From a virus, in the IMG/VR virus record IMGVR_UViG_3300035487_000467, positions 1 through 31,335 of that record: 31,335 nt of DNA. One strand, 5' to 3'. Of the stretch, positions 21,954 through 29,224 are shown piece after piece. Position 1 is the first letter of the stretch. Every line of letters starts with the position of its first letter. The notes below the pieces were generated by a model that was not told the DNA's origin, did not search any database, and worked only from the letters and a program-made list of their open reading frames with translations. Both the position numbers and the translations under genes were made by a program.

Positions 21954-23110
21954 CTGTTTTTTTGATATTTTATAGCTTTTTTTCGATTGTCTTGAATAAG
22001 AAAATCAGTATCCACTAGATCAATAGAGCCACTTAGATACTTACTAATTTGCTTACAAACAAATTCTGCGGTAGTCACCGGTACATTTTGGCATATATGG
22101 TTTAGTGTTCTTTTTGGGTCAAGCAATTCAAAGTCACTTGGCATTCTCATAATGTATAAAGCTTCTCTTACTGTTAAGAATCTGTCTTCATCAGGATGAG
22201 TAAGCATGGTTGGTAAGTGTCCAACAAATGCTCCAATCTTGTCGCTAGGTATTTCAATATTCTTTCTCATAATATTGCCACCAGCTTTTAATTTTTGATA
22301 CATGGTTAAGCATCTCTTTGCTTCTCTTTCAAATCCGTTTGCTTCCATCCATTCTGAAACTACTCTGTAATTAGTATGTTCTTCTATATAGTCCATTACA
22401 TTACATGATTTAGTAATCTTGTCACTAAATTGTTTATGAGTTATACCACCTTCAATAGCTTCTAATACGTATCGATAAAATGGATTGTCTGAAGGAGTCT
22501 TTGTATTTGTTAAAGCAGACATCGGATCTTCAGTATTATATTCTACTGATCTAATATCTTCTGCTATATTTCCAGGAGCTTCATGAATGTAATCAAATAA
22601 TGGAACCTTAGAATCTTTCCAAAAGAAATAGAATGAACGATCTCTAGTTTGGCTTAATCCATGGAGTAATGATTTAGTTTGTAATAATGAAAATGTGTAT
22701 CCATTCTTATAAGCAACTTTTCGTAGTTTTTCAACCACAGGTTCACCCATCTTAGAAGCTAGCCTTGGAGCGTTCTCTCCCCAAAATACTTTTGGTTTAA
22801 CTGTGCCTAAAACATATTCTGCAGATGTAAGCATCCAATCATTAGCTTCGTTGGTAGAACTTGCTGATACTGATAAAGAACTTAGGCCTGCGCAAGGACA
22901 TACTGTATTAACTACATCTACGTTATGAGTAGGTTGCTTTCCTTCTGATAGATTATAATATGGTACTTCATTATTATAATAATTAATCAAGTGCTTTTCA
23001 TTATCTTGAAACCCGTCATATGTCATCATATAATCTGGTCTTTGATTAAACACGTTTTGCATGGCTATTGTTGACCCGCCAATAAGTGGTACTATACTTG
23101 CATAATTCAT
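21926..23110 (-). CDS. DNA cytosine-C5 methyltransferase-like protein
   Basis: A 394-residue protein with the motifs of the C5 family: motif I-like VPLIGGSTIA (7-16), motif IV VCPCAGLSS (70-78; catalytic Cys73 after Pro72), motif VI GENAPRL (111-117, Glu112), motif VIII SQTRDRSFYF (153-162) and a C-terminal REALYIMRMPSDFEL (motif IX-like). The family transfers a methyl group from AdoMet to C5 of cytosine. It is the last gene of the modification operon and overlaps glf as ATGA. Because this phage seems to make hydroxymethyl-dCMP, where C5 is already occupied, its true substrate is unclear. The PCQ of typical enzymes is PCA here. Confidence 0.85.
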   Translation of the reverse strand: MNYASIVPLIGGSTIAMQNVFNQRPDYMMTYDGFQDNEKHLINYYNNEVPYYNLSEGKQPTHNVDVVNTVCPCAGLSSLSVSASSTNEANDWMLTSAEYVLGTVKPKVFWGENAPRLASKMGEPVVEKLRKVAYKNGYTFSLLQTKSLLHGLSQTRDRSFYFFWKDSKVPLFDYIHEAPGNIAEDIRSVEYNTEDPMSALTNTKTPSDNPFYRYVLEAIEGGITHKQFSDKITKSCNVMDYIEEHTNYRVVSEWMEANGFEREAKRCLTMYQKLKAGGNIMRKNIEIPSDKIGAFVGHLPTMLTHPDEDRFLTVREALYIMRMPSDFELLDPKRTLNHICQNVPVTTAEFVCKQISKYLSGSIDLVDTDFLIQDNRKKAIKYQKNSVQLDSFMV

Positions 23111-24111
23111 TTTAAAAATTTCCTTGCGGTTGCTAATGCTCCGCTAACTGCCATGTGCATATCGATATAAACGTATTGTCCACACCTTCCTATAAATTGC
23201 ATTTTAGATTCATCGACCATATCTTTGTATTTCTTATACGTATCTCTATTAGTGCCTTCAACATCTTGAACAGGATAGTATCTTTCCATATTATTATCTT
23301 TGTAATCACATGGTTCTTCATATGTAAGAACAGTTTTATAATCGTTTGTGCCATGATTTGCTATATTCTTCCACTCAGTTACTCGTGTAAATGGCCCATC
23401 GTGTGTGAAATTAACAGTTCCTGTGGGTAATACCCTTGTCTGATTTAATGTAACGTTATGAAACTTAATAGATCTATATGGTAATTCGCCATGTCGATTG
23501 CCAAAGTACTGATCTATTGGCATTGAATTAAAGACATAATCGTAATCACCTTCCATCCAATAATCAAACGATGTTTCCAGTTGGACTTCTATATTTTCAT
23601 GGTCATATATCTTTTCAAACATTTTAGTATAACCGTCCTTTGGCATCTGTTGATATTCATCGTTAGGAAAGTATAACTCATTGTCATCATCACGTATTGG
23701 CACACGATTTATAATTGCAGGATTTAATTCATCTAATGTTTTACCCCACATCTTATATGTGTATGGTCTAAAGAAAATATCTAATACATTCTCTTCACCT
23801 ACAATTTCTTTTGTTTCTTTATTAACTGGTAGAGTAACATATCGTCCATCATCTAATTGAGCTTTGACTTTATGCTGATACTCTGTCCATTCAGTAAACT
23901 TTGACATCCAATCAATAACTGCTTTGTTATTTGTATGAAATAGATGTGGACCATATTTATGAATTCGTATTCCATTCTCATCTATATAATCATATGCATT
24001 ACCAGCAATATGATCTCTTTGATCGATTACAGTAATGACATGGCCAGCTTCTGCACATTCACGTGCTATAACTGCTCCAGCAAATCCAGCGCCTACTACT
24101 AATATTTTCAT
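23107..24111 (-). CDS. glf: UDP-galactopyranose mutase
   Basis: A 334-residue flavoenzyme that converts UDP-galactopyranose to UDP-galactofuranose. GAGFAGAVIARECAEAG (7-23) is the FAD-binding Rossmann start and IAGNAYD follows at ~35-41; KYGPHLFHTNNKAVIDW (52-68), FTRVTEWK (about 239-246) and FIGRCGQYVYIDMHMAV near the end are typical UGM signatures. It sits between a glycosyltransferase and a methyltransferase, with four-base ATGA overlaps on both sides. It would take UDP-Gal supplied by the GalE-like enzyme and hand a furanose donor to the glycosyltransferase. A related sugar nucleotide could also be the substrate. Confidence 0.92.
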   Translation of the reverse strand: MKILVVGAGFAGAVIARECAEAGHVITVIDQRDHIAGNAYDYIDENGIRIHKYGPHLFHTNNKAVIDWMSKFTEWTEYQHKVKAQLDDGRYVTLPVNKETKEIVGEENVLDIFFRPYTYKMWGKTLDELNPAIINRVPIRDDDNELYFPNDEYQQMPKDGYTKMFEKIYDHENIEVQLETSFDYWMEGDYDYVFNSMPIDQYFGNRHGELPYRSIKFHNVTLNQTRVLPTGTVNFTHDGPFTRVTEWKNIANHGTNDYKTVLTYEEPCDYKDNNMERYYPVQDVEGTNRDTYKKYKDMVDESKMQFIGRCGQYVYIDMHMAVSGALATARKFLK

Positions 24112-25217
24112 AGTACTGCTTTTAACTCAGTTTGTTGTTTTTGTTTATCGAGCGGATGTCTAGCATATAATGCTTCTCTTTGTCTTTGAGCTAATTCAAT
24201 TAACCTTACCAACGTAGCTTCTTCTAAATCTCTTGCAGTTAATTTCGCTAGATCTTCATCACCGTATAGTAACATCATTTCTTCGTATGCGCCAATTAAA
24301 ATAGAACCAGCATCTGCTACTTGATATGGACGTGCTCTCCACCAACCAGATCCTGCATGAACATATCCAGGCATTAAACTACCCCACTGTTCTGCATATA
24401 CTTTACACATATCACCTTCGACTAATCTTCGTTGTTTCTCTTTCCTTGAGCCAAAAAATTCAATGTCCCAATCAGTAACATTTTGTTGCTTTAACCATTT
24501 CTTAGTCTTACCTTGTACTAATGAAGCAAAGTTAAATACTTTTACTTTATCTTTAGGAGCAACTGTATCTTCTTCTGCAGATAACATCGTAGCTTGTTCC
24601 ATGAATTCCATATCTTCAATTTCGATATCTCCTCTATTTCCTGGAGTACGATTCCTGTGATATGGATTAGGATCGTATCCTGCTAATAGATCTACAGGGT
24701 AATCAATAAGCTTACTCATATCACCACCCATAAAGACTGACAATAACATTGGAGATCTTTTCTCACCAATAAATTTAACAGCAGCTAATAAAGCTTCGGT
24801 ATGTGGTTCAAGTAATTCAAATGACATATCAGGGTCACACATTTTATTTTGACCAATCGTAAACTCTTTTAGTAAAGATTCTTTATCGATGCATGATCTA
24901 ATACCATTAAAGATATCTTGAGTTTGCCAATCATCCATTGCTAGAACAAGCTTATGACTTGGTGTAGCATGAACTGCCCATAGTCCATTATAGAATGCTA
25001 GTTGTAAAGCTTGTCTTGGAGATGCTAGAAAGCAAATCACTTTATCGTATTGATCTAAGTTTTCACCGATCTTAACTAATCTTTGTTCTACGTCGTGTCC
25101 CATATCTTCTAGACATCTAATCAATGAATAGTGAGATGGTACTACTTTAAGTTGTTGTCTTAAATAAAAATCTTTTGTTGTTTGATTCTTATTCATTCCT
25201 GTTATTAATATTTTCAT
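24108..25217 (-). CDS. GT-B glycosyltransferase resembling T4 DNA beta-glucosyltransferase
   Basis: A 369-residue protein. The start MKILITGMNKN, then LKVVPSHYSLIRCLEDMGHDV (23-43 when counted in two parts) parallels T4 BGT (M-K-I..., TVPSSETIYLFKVISEMG). In the C-terminal domain DWDIEFFGSRKEKQ (249-262) parallels BGT GLNIEFFGNAREKQ, and RARPYQVADAGSILIG (294-309) occupies the place of BGT LRVWETMASDAVMLID. This points to transfer of a sugar from a UDP-sugar to hydroxymethylcytosine in DNA. The region corresponding to the BGT Glu is Gln299, which may reflect a different sugar donor. Match is from memory of the T4 protein, so the assignment is moderate. Confidence 0.65.
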   Translation of the reverse strand: MKILITGMNKNQTTKDFYLRQQLKVVPSHYSLIRCLEDMGHDVEQRLVKIGENLDQYDKVICFLASPRQALQLAFYNGLWAVHATPSHKLVLAMDDWQTQDIFNGIRSCIDKESLLKEFTIGQNKMCDPDMSFELLEPHTEALLAAVKFIGEKRSPMLLSVFMGGDMSKLIDYPVDLLAGYDPNPYHRNRTPGNRGDIEIEDMEFMEQATMLSAEEDTVAPKDKVKVFNFASLVQGKTKKWLKQQNVTDWDIEFFGSRKEKQRRLVEGDMCKVYAEQWGSLMPGYVHAGSGWWRARPYQVADAGSILIGAYEEMMLLYGDEDLAKLTARDLEEATLVRLIELAQRQREALYARHPLDKQKQQTELKAVL

Positions 25218-26005
25218 AATTTAACTATATCCTTTAATGTTTTTTGTGGGTTCATGAATTTACTCATAAAGGGTACTTCACTTGATTCGTTATCACCTTC
25301 TCTACGAGGACCAGAGTTTATTGCAAATACATTTCCATTTTCTTCTAAGAAAGCCTTTGCGTATTCTAATACCGTATATGATTGACCAGATCCTATTGGT
25401 TCATAATCTGTATTGGCTCCTGGTTCTTCCATTGCTTGTATTAATGCATCACATAAATCTTCAACATGAACATAATCTCTTACACACGTTCCGTCTTTTG
25501 TATTATAATCATCACCAAAAATTGTAAACACACCTTTTTCCATAGCATTAACTGTTGCTGCATATAGACCCTCAGGGTTGTTTGGTTTACCACCACCTAC
25601 GTTAAAGAATCTAAAAATAGTATACTCTTCGCATTCAGCTTTAATAATATCTTCTGCTGCTACTTTAGATTTAGCGTATGGCGATGTTGGATCGAATGCT
25701 GCTCCTGTAGAAGCAAAGATCATCTTAGCTCCAGGGAAATGCTTAATCACATTCCTAGTTCCATTGATATTTGTATCGTAATATTCTGATGGTTTTAAAA
25801 CGCTTTCACCGACTTTAACAAGTGCGGCTAAATGAATTACACAATCATAAAACATCCAATGATGTGGTAATCCACCTTTTTTTGGAACAGTTCTTATGTC
25901 CCATTCTTCAATATTAAATAGATGAATATCGTGCTTTGAATCTTGTAGTTTTTCAACTAGCTTTGATCCAATGTATCCATCACTTCCTGTTATTGCTACT
26001 CTCAT
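25214..26005 (-). CDS. galE: GalE-like NAD-dependent sugar-nucleotide epimerase
   Basis: A 263-residue short-chain dehydrogenase/epimerase. GSDGYIG (7-13) is the NAD-binding glycine motif; FASTGAAFD (97-105) gives the Ser/Thr and SPYAKSK (108-114) the catalytic Tyr110 and Lys114; DGTCVRDYVHVEDLCDA is the GalE-type signature. The expected reaction is UDP-glucose to UDP-galactose. At 263 residues it is clearly shorter than GalE (about 338), so the C-terminal substrate lobe is reduced and specificity may differ. It overlaps the next gene as ATGA and would feed UDP-Gal to the mutase. Confidence 0.85.
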   Translation of the reverse strand: MRVAITGSDGYIGSKLVEKLQDSKHDIHLFNIEEWDIRTVPKKGGLPHHWMFYDCVIHLAALVKVGESVLKPSEYYDTNINGTRNVIKHFPGAKMIFASTGAAFDPTSPYAKSKVAAEDIIKAECEEYTIFRFFNVGGGKPNNPEGLYAATVNAMEKGVFTIFGDDYNTKDGTCVRDYVHVEDLCDALIQAMEEPGANTDYEPIGSGQSYTVLEYAKAFLEENGNVFAINSGPRREGDNESSEVPFMSKFMNPQKTLKDIVKL

Positions 26006-26426
26006 GTAATCTTTCCCTCAAACTTGTAGTGCTAAAACTATGCTTCCTACTATTATATATGATTTTAATTTTCTGTTGTATACAGAGCTCTTTTCCAGTA
26101 AAGTCATTGTTCTTATAATCTTCACCAACAATTCTCATATCGATTGGTAGAGTTAATAACAAATCAATTAGATCTGCTTCAGTGGTATATGTTATAATCT
26201 CATCGACGTATTTAATACCAGCCAATTGGATTTGTCTTTCGACAATAGATTGAAGTGGAGCATTCTTTTCTGGACGATCAATAGTAGGATCTGTTTGTAG
26301 TCCTACAATTAAATAATCACAATGCCTCTTAGCTTCTTCTAACATCACTACATGACCAGCATGTAATAGATCAAAGCAAGAAAATGTTATTCCTATCTTG
26401 CCTTTTTCTTTATAATCCAATCTCAA
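25980..26426 (-). CDS. Cytidylyltransferase-like protein (TagD/RfaE type), TTG start
   Basis: A 148-residue nucleotidyltransferase. GITFSCFDLLHAGH (12-25) includes the HAGH nucleotide motif and HSFSTTSLRERL (129-140) the ISTTxxI/R motif; KYVDEIITY is also as in TagD. Family members make CDP-glycerol, CDP-ethanolamine or ADP-heptose. The start is a TTG at 26426 with GAGG five bases upstream; no ATG is available. Its place between a membrane protein and the epimerase suggests it prepares an activated sugar or polyol used in modification of phage DNA, though an envelope role is possible. It overlaps the epimerase gene by 26 nt. Confidence 0.85.
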   Translation of the reverse strand: MRLDYKEKGKIGITFSCFDLLHAGHVVMLEEAKRHCDYLIVGLQTDPTIDRPEKNAPLQSIVERQIQLAGIKYVDEIITYTTEADLIDLLLTLPIDMRIVGEDYKNNDFTGKELCIQQKIKIIYNSRKHSFSTTSLRERLHESSNNRK

Positions 26427-26445
26427 TCGAACCTCACTATACTAG

Positions 26446-26739
26446 TTATAACTGCTGGACAATGTTTCTTACGAGTAACATTAAACCAGCTCCGTTTAAT
26501 AAAATTAAAGCTCTATCTTTCCAAAGAATCGCTACTATCAGCCATAGGAATATACCTATAACAGACAAATATAGATCGACTATTACCCAACCGTTAATTC
26601 CTCTAATAGACATTGCTGTTAACACAAATCCAGATGCAACCCATTTAATATACCAATCTAAAGTATATTTTGGAGTTGCAGATTTAAAAATTCGCTTACT
26701 ATTTTTCAGCTCTTTTTCATTAAATTTTTCTCTAGTCAT
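26446..26739 (-). CDS. Small membrane protein, DUF6552-like
   Basis: A 97-residue protein with three probable membrane segments (WVASGFVLTAMSI, about 33-45; GWVIVDLYLSVIGIFLWLIVAI, about 50-71; ALILLNGAGLMLLVRNIV, about 77-94) after a basic start. The RGINGW and WKDRALILLNG stretches match what I recall of DUF6552, a family found in marine phages and bacteria with no known function. It overlaps the dCMP deaminase gene by 8 nt and belongs to the P4 operon. It may have nothing to do with the sugar or base chemistry of its neighbours. Confidence 0.75.
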   Translation of the reverse strand: MTREKFNEKELKNSKRIFKSATPKYTLDWYIKWVASGFVLTAMSIRGINGWVIVDLYLSVIGIFLWLIVAILWKDRALILLNGAGLMLLVRNIVQQL

Positions 26740-27178
26740 ATCGAACCAACTCAGCTTTTACACCAGCTTCTTTAAAAAATTGTTTAGTTAGTTTGAAGGA
26801 ATCTTTCCATTTATCTGGAGCTCCTTCTTTGAATGGACATATAACTCTCTTTATTCCGACTTGAATAATTGCTTTAGCACATTCGTGACATACAGGTAAC
26901 CCATACACAAACATATCAGAACCATCTAGTGATACTCCATTCCAGGATGCATTATATATTGCATTCATTTCAGCATGAACTATTCGCTCATACTTACGTT
27001 CTCTATCGTCGTAATTAGAATCATCTAATCCTCGAGGATAGCCATTATAGCCTTGAGCTAATATTTGTCCCTTAGTACCTACAGCAATAGCACCAACTTG
27101 AGTGCTTGGATCTTTGCTCCACGTAGAAACTTCTTTTGCTATGCCTAGATACCTAGGCCACCAGGTAGATTCTCTCAT
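26732..27178 (-). CDS. cd: dCMP deaminase
   Basis: A 148-residue zinc deaminase converting dCMP to dUMP, which feeds ThyX. HAEMNAI (68-74) gives His68 and the catalytic Glu70; PVCHECAKAI (96-105) gives Cys97 and Cys100. A longer reading from 27292 exists, but ATG 27178 overlaps the gp42 stop as ATGA and yields the normal family N-terminus MRESTWWPRYLGIAK. DPSTQVGAI (23-31) is also typical. Its neighbour gp42 competes for the same dCMP pool: one makes hm-dCMP, the other dUMP for thymidylate. No allosteric features can be assigned from the sequence. Confidence 0.94.
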   Translation of the reverse strand: MRESTWWPRYLGIAKEVSTWSKDPSTQVGAIAVGTKGQILAQGYNGYPRGLDDSNYDDRERKYERIVHAEMNAIYNASWNGVSLDGSDMFVYGLPVCHECAKAIIQVGIKRVICPFKEGAPDKWKDSFKLTKQFFKEAGVKAELVRYD

Positions 27179-27831
27179 AGTACTAAATCGAAATGCCTCT
27201 CGTATACATGTAAGTTTTGTACTTGCCAATGAATATTGCCAGGTTCTACATGGAGATCCCATGATAATAGATCTAGTATATATTTTTGCCATGCATAATC
27301 ATTACGGTAACCAAAGATGACATCATTAGATCTCATTTGGACTACTGCATGAAGCTGTCTATCACGAATGTAATACGTAACTGAATTAGTACATATAAAG
27401 TCGTTTTTAAACTGATCATTGTATTCATCCCATATAGATGGACGAGTATAAATCATTGAAGCTCTACGAGAATCTGGATTAGAATCTAACTCATCTAACG
27501 CACGTTCGTACTGGCATTGATATTTTTCAGACCAGATTAAATGACCATAGTTTGAATTGATTTCACCATGTTCGTTTGCTGTCATCTTCCACGCTTGTGG
27601 TGGTTCTTTTTCACCTAGGTAGATATCATTAATATTAGTTGATTGTAATTCATACCATGCAATTTCAGCATCGATATATTCTTTATTAGGTTTACCAAAT
27701 ATTGCTGATTCATCTGCTAGAAATGAAGCACCGAGTAGTTCAATGGTTTTACCACCAGATCTATCTTCAGTAAAATTCTTACTAGCTAATTCAGCAATAA
27801 AGTGTTGACGTATGTCATTAATCGTTGTCAT
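27175..27831 (-). CDS. gp42: dCMP hydroxymethylase (T4 gp42 family)
   Basis: A 218-residue thymidylate-synthase-fold enzyme that makes 5-hydroxymethyl-dCMP from dCMP with methylene-tetrahydrofolate. It aligns closely with T4 gp42: TIELLGASFLADES, EINSNYGHLIWSE, NPDSRRASMIYTRPS, DFICTNSVTYYIRD, MRSNDVIFGYRNDYAWQKY, NLHVYERHF. Catalytic Cys147 corresponds to T4 Cys148. Asp178, which marks dCMP (rather than dUMP) specificity, corresponds to T4 Asp179, and Glu56 to T4 Glu60. It is about 28 residues shorter at the C-terminus than T4 gp42. This is the key evidence that the phage DNA contains hydroxymethylcytosine. Confidence 0.93.
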   Translation of the reverse strand: MTTINDIRQHFIAELASKNFTEDRSGGKTIELLGASFLADESAIFGKPNKEYIDAEIAWYELQSTNINDIYLGEKEPPQAWKMTANEHGEINSNYGHLIWSEKYQCQYERALDELDSNPDSRRASMIYTRPSIWDEYNDQFKNDFICTNSVTYYIRDRQLHAVVQMRSNDVIFGYRNDYAWQKYILDLLSWDLHVEPGNIHWQVQNLHVYERHFDLVL

Positions 27832-28156
27832 TGTTTACCTTCTTTTTATTGAATAAATCACGATCAGGAGCCTGACCTTCCATAGAACCACGTAACCAAG
27901 AAACAGCGAACGATGCATAGTTAATCATATCTTTATATGTATCTTCTAGCGATTCGAAGTTAGGGTCACTGTGATGTCCTGCTTCGAGCAGCGATTGTGC
28001 ACGTAGCATTTTACCATTAATTATATCATGAATACTATCAACGCCTCTACGATAGTGCATCGCTTGAGTAACGTTGGATTCTTGATTTTGGTAATCATTA
28101 GATTTTTTGGCTTGTAATTCAGCGCATTCTTGTAAAACTTTTAAACTTTCTTTCAT
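27818..28156 (-). CDS. Nmad1/DUF1599-type nucleotide-modification-associated protein
   Basis: A 112-residue helical protein starting MKESLKVLQECAELQAKKS. ELQAKKSNDYQ (13-23), GVDSIHDIINGKMLRAQSLL (38-57) and SLEDTYKDMINYASF (69-83) match the pattern of DUF1599, renamed Nmad1 because it recurs with DNA base-modification genes in phages. The family has no defined reaction but resembles all-alpha NTP pyrophosphatases. Here it is the first gene after promoter P4, ahead of gp42 (14-nt overlap), which agrees well with that association. AAGGAA precedes the ATG by seven bases. Confidence 0.82.
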   Translation of the reverse strand: MKESLKVLQECAELQAKKSNDYQNQESNVTQAMHYRRGVDSIHDIINGKMLRAQSLLEAGHHSDPNFESLEDTYKDMINYASFAVSWLRGSMEGQAPDRDLFNKKKVNNDND

Positions 28157-28180
28157 ATCAATTCCTTAAATAATATATCT

Positions 28181-28209
28181 ATTATAACATAGTATACAGC
28201 AAATGTACA
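28181..28209 (-). promoter_or_regulatory. Promoter P4 of the DNA-modification operon
   Basis: Minus-strand TGTACA (28209-28204), 17 bp, TATAAT (28186-28181) with ACTATGT before the -10 (extended TGn). It lies between the stop of the PD-(D/E)XK-like gene and the Nmad1 gene. The predicted start of transcription is near 28174, leaving an 18-nt leader. Same design as P1, P2, P3 and P5. Confidence 0.82.
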
Positions 28210-28217
28210 CCTTTTTT

Positions 28218-28685
28218 TTAATTTTGTTTGACCCATTCTGTGTTATTCCAATGGTAACGTCCAATGTATTTATAATCAGGATTATAGACACCCTTTGTCT
28301 TTGATGGACTATGCCATACTTCTAGAATTGTTGGCCAGCCGGTCCAAGTTAGCTTTACAAGTTCTCCCCATTTAATAAGGCTACTTTCTAGATAATTCAT
28401 ATCACCTATAACTTTGACTTCAACAGGCTCTCCAAGAGGATTACATACATCTCTGTATTTTCTGTCGTCGTCTGAATAACCGCAGTGAGTCATTAAGAAT
28501 TGCTCTGCAGCTTGGCCTCTTTTAGTTTGCCATACTAGATGGTCATATGTTCGTTTAACCCATTCACCAGCAATATATTCCTTTTGCTCTCTGAAGCTTT
28601 TATTGGTTCTAGTTAAATTGGCTTCTTCTATAGAACGATTATGCCAATCGTCGTAGTCGATTTCTGTTAAAGTAAAATCTCTCAT
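28218..28685 (-). CDS. PD-(D/E)XK-like nuclease candidate
   Basis: A 155-residue Trp-rich protein. Residues RGQAAEQFL (57-64, Glu61), DDDRKYRDV (72-80, Asp79) and PVEVKVIG (87-94, Glu89-x-Lys91) fit the alpha-beta core of PD-(D/E)XK nucleases: a helix Glu, then Asp and E-x-K on adjacent strands. The C-terminus (YKYIGRYHWNNTEWV) has several Trp and Tyr. It is the last gene of the P5 unit, overlapping the SleB-like gene as ATGA, next to the modification operon. Cleavage of DNA, perhaps unmodified host DNA, is an inference; the family is not recognised by name. Confidence 0.72.
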   Translation of the reverse strand: MRDFTLTEIDYDDWHNRSIEEANLTRTNKSFREQKEYIAGEWVKRTYDHLVWQTKRGQAAEQFLMTHCGYSDDDRKYRDVCNPLGEPVEVKVIGDMNYLESSLIKWGELVKLTWTGWPTILEVWHSPSKTKGVYNPDYKYIGRYHWNNTEWVKQN

Positions 28686-29215
28686 TTGTAAAATATATGG
28701 TTATCAATCGTGACTGTACGATTCAAACTATCTGCCCAATAAGGATAGACTGAATCAGCGTGGTAATGTGTAGCACCTTCGGTAAGATCTATTATATTAT
28801 TATAGTAAAGTAAGTCTTTTGCAATTGACAATGATTTATTCCATGTCTCACTGTCTTCTGGAATATCAGATTTGCCATCACAGAACCAACTGAACTGACA
28901 CATATTTCTTACAGGAACTGAGGTTCCTTTCCAGTTAGTAAACCACTTAGCTTGATATACTACACCACAAATATCGTTTGGATATTCATCGCTATGAACT
29001 CTATTGAGTACAACTTGTGATACTGCAATCTTACCAGCGAGTGGTTGATTACCAGATTCAAAGTAAATATTCTTGGCTAAACAAAAAGCATCTCCATTCT
29101 CATCTGATGCTTGTGCATGCGGAGCTAAGATTATGACTAGTAGTAATACTGGCCAAGCTAAAATCGAAACCCATATTAAAACTTTTATAGTTATTTCTTC
29201 AAATTTTTCTAACAT
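28682..29215 (-). CDS. SleB-like cell-wall hydrolase with N-terminal membrane/signal segment
   Basis: A 177-residue hydrolase_2 (PF07486) enzyme, a peptidoglycan hydrolase. KNIYFESGNQPLAGKIAV (48-65) carries the catalytic Glu53; CQFSWFCDG (106-114) and GATHYHADSV (147-156) are family-specific. Residues 12-31 form a hydrophobic helix followed by APHAQA-S, so it may be a signal peptide (cut near Ala36) or a signal-anchor endolysin that reaches the periplasm by itself. It is in the early/middle P5 unit rather than beside the spanins. It may act as the endolysin or as an entry-related enzyme. Confidence 0.88.
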   Translation of the reverse strand: MLEKFEEITIKVLIWVSILAWPVLLLVIILAPHAQASDENGDAFCLAKNIYFESGNQPLAGKIAVSQVVLNRVHSDEYPNDICGVVYQAKWFTNWKGTSVPVRNMCQFSWFCDGKSDIPEDSETWNKSLSIAKDLLYYNNIIDLTEGATHYHADSVYPYWADSLNRTVTIDNHIFYK

Positions 29216-29224
29216 AATATAATC

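Noticed and set aside
27175-27292. Long overlap of dCMP deaminase and gp42
   Set aside because: The longer deaminase reading from 27292 adds a non-homologous N-terminus; the ATG at 27178 gives an ordinary ATGA overlap. gp42 is only shorter than T4, not frameshifted.
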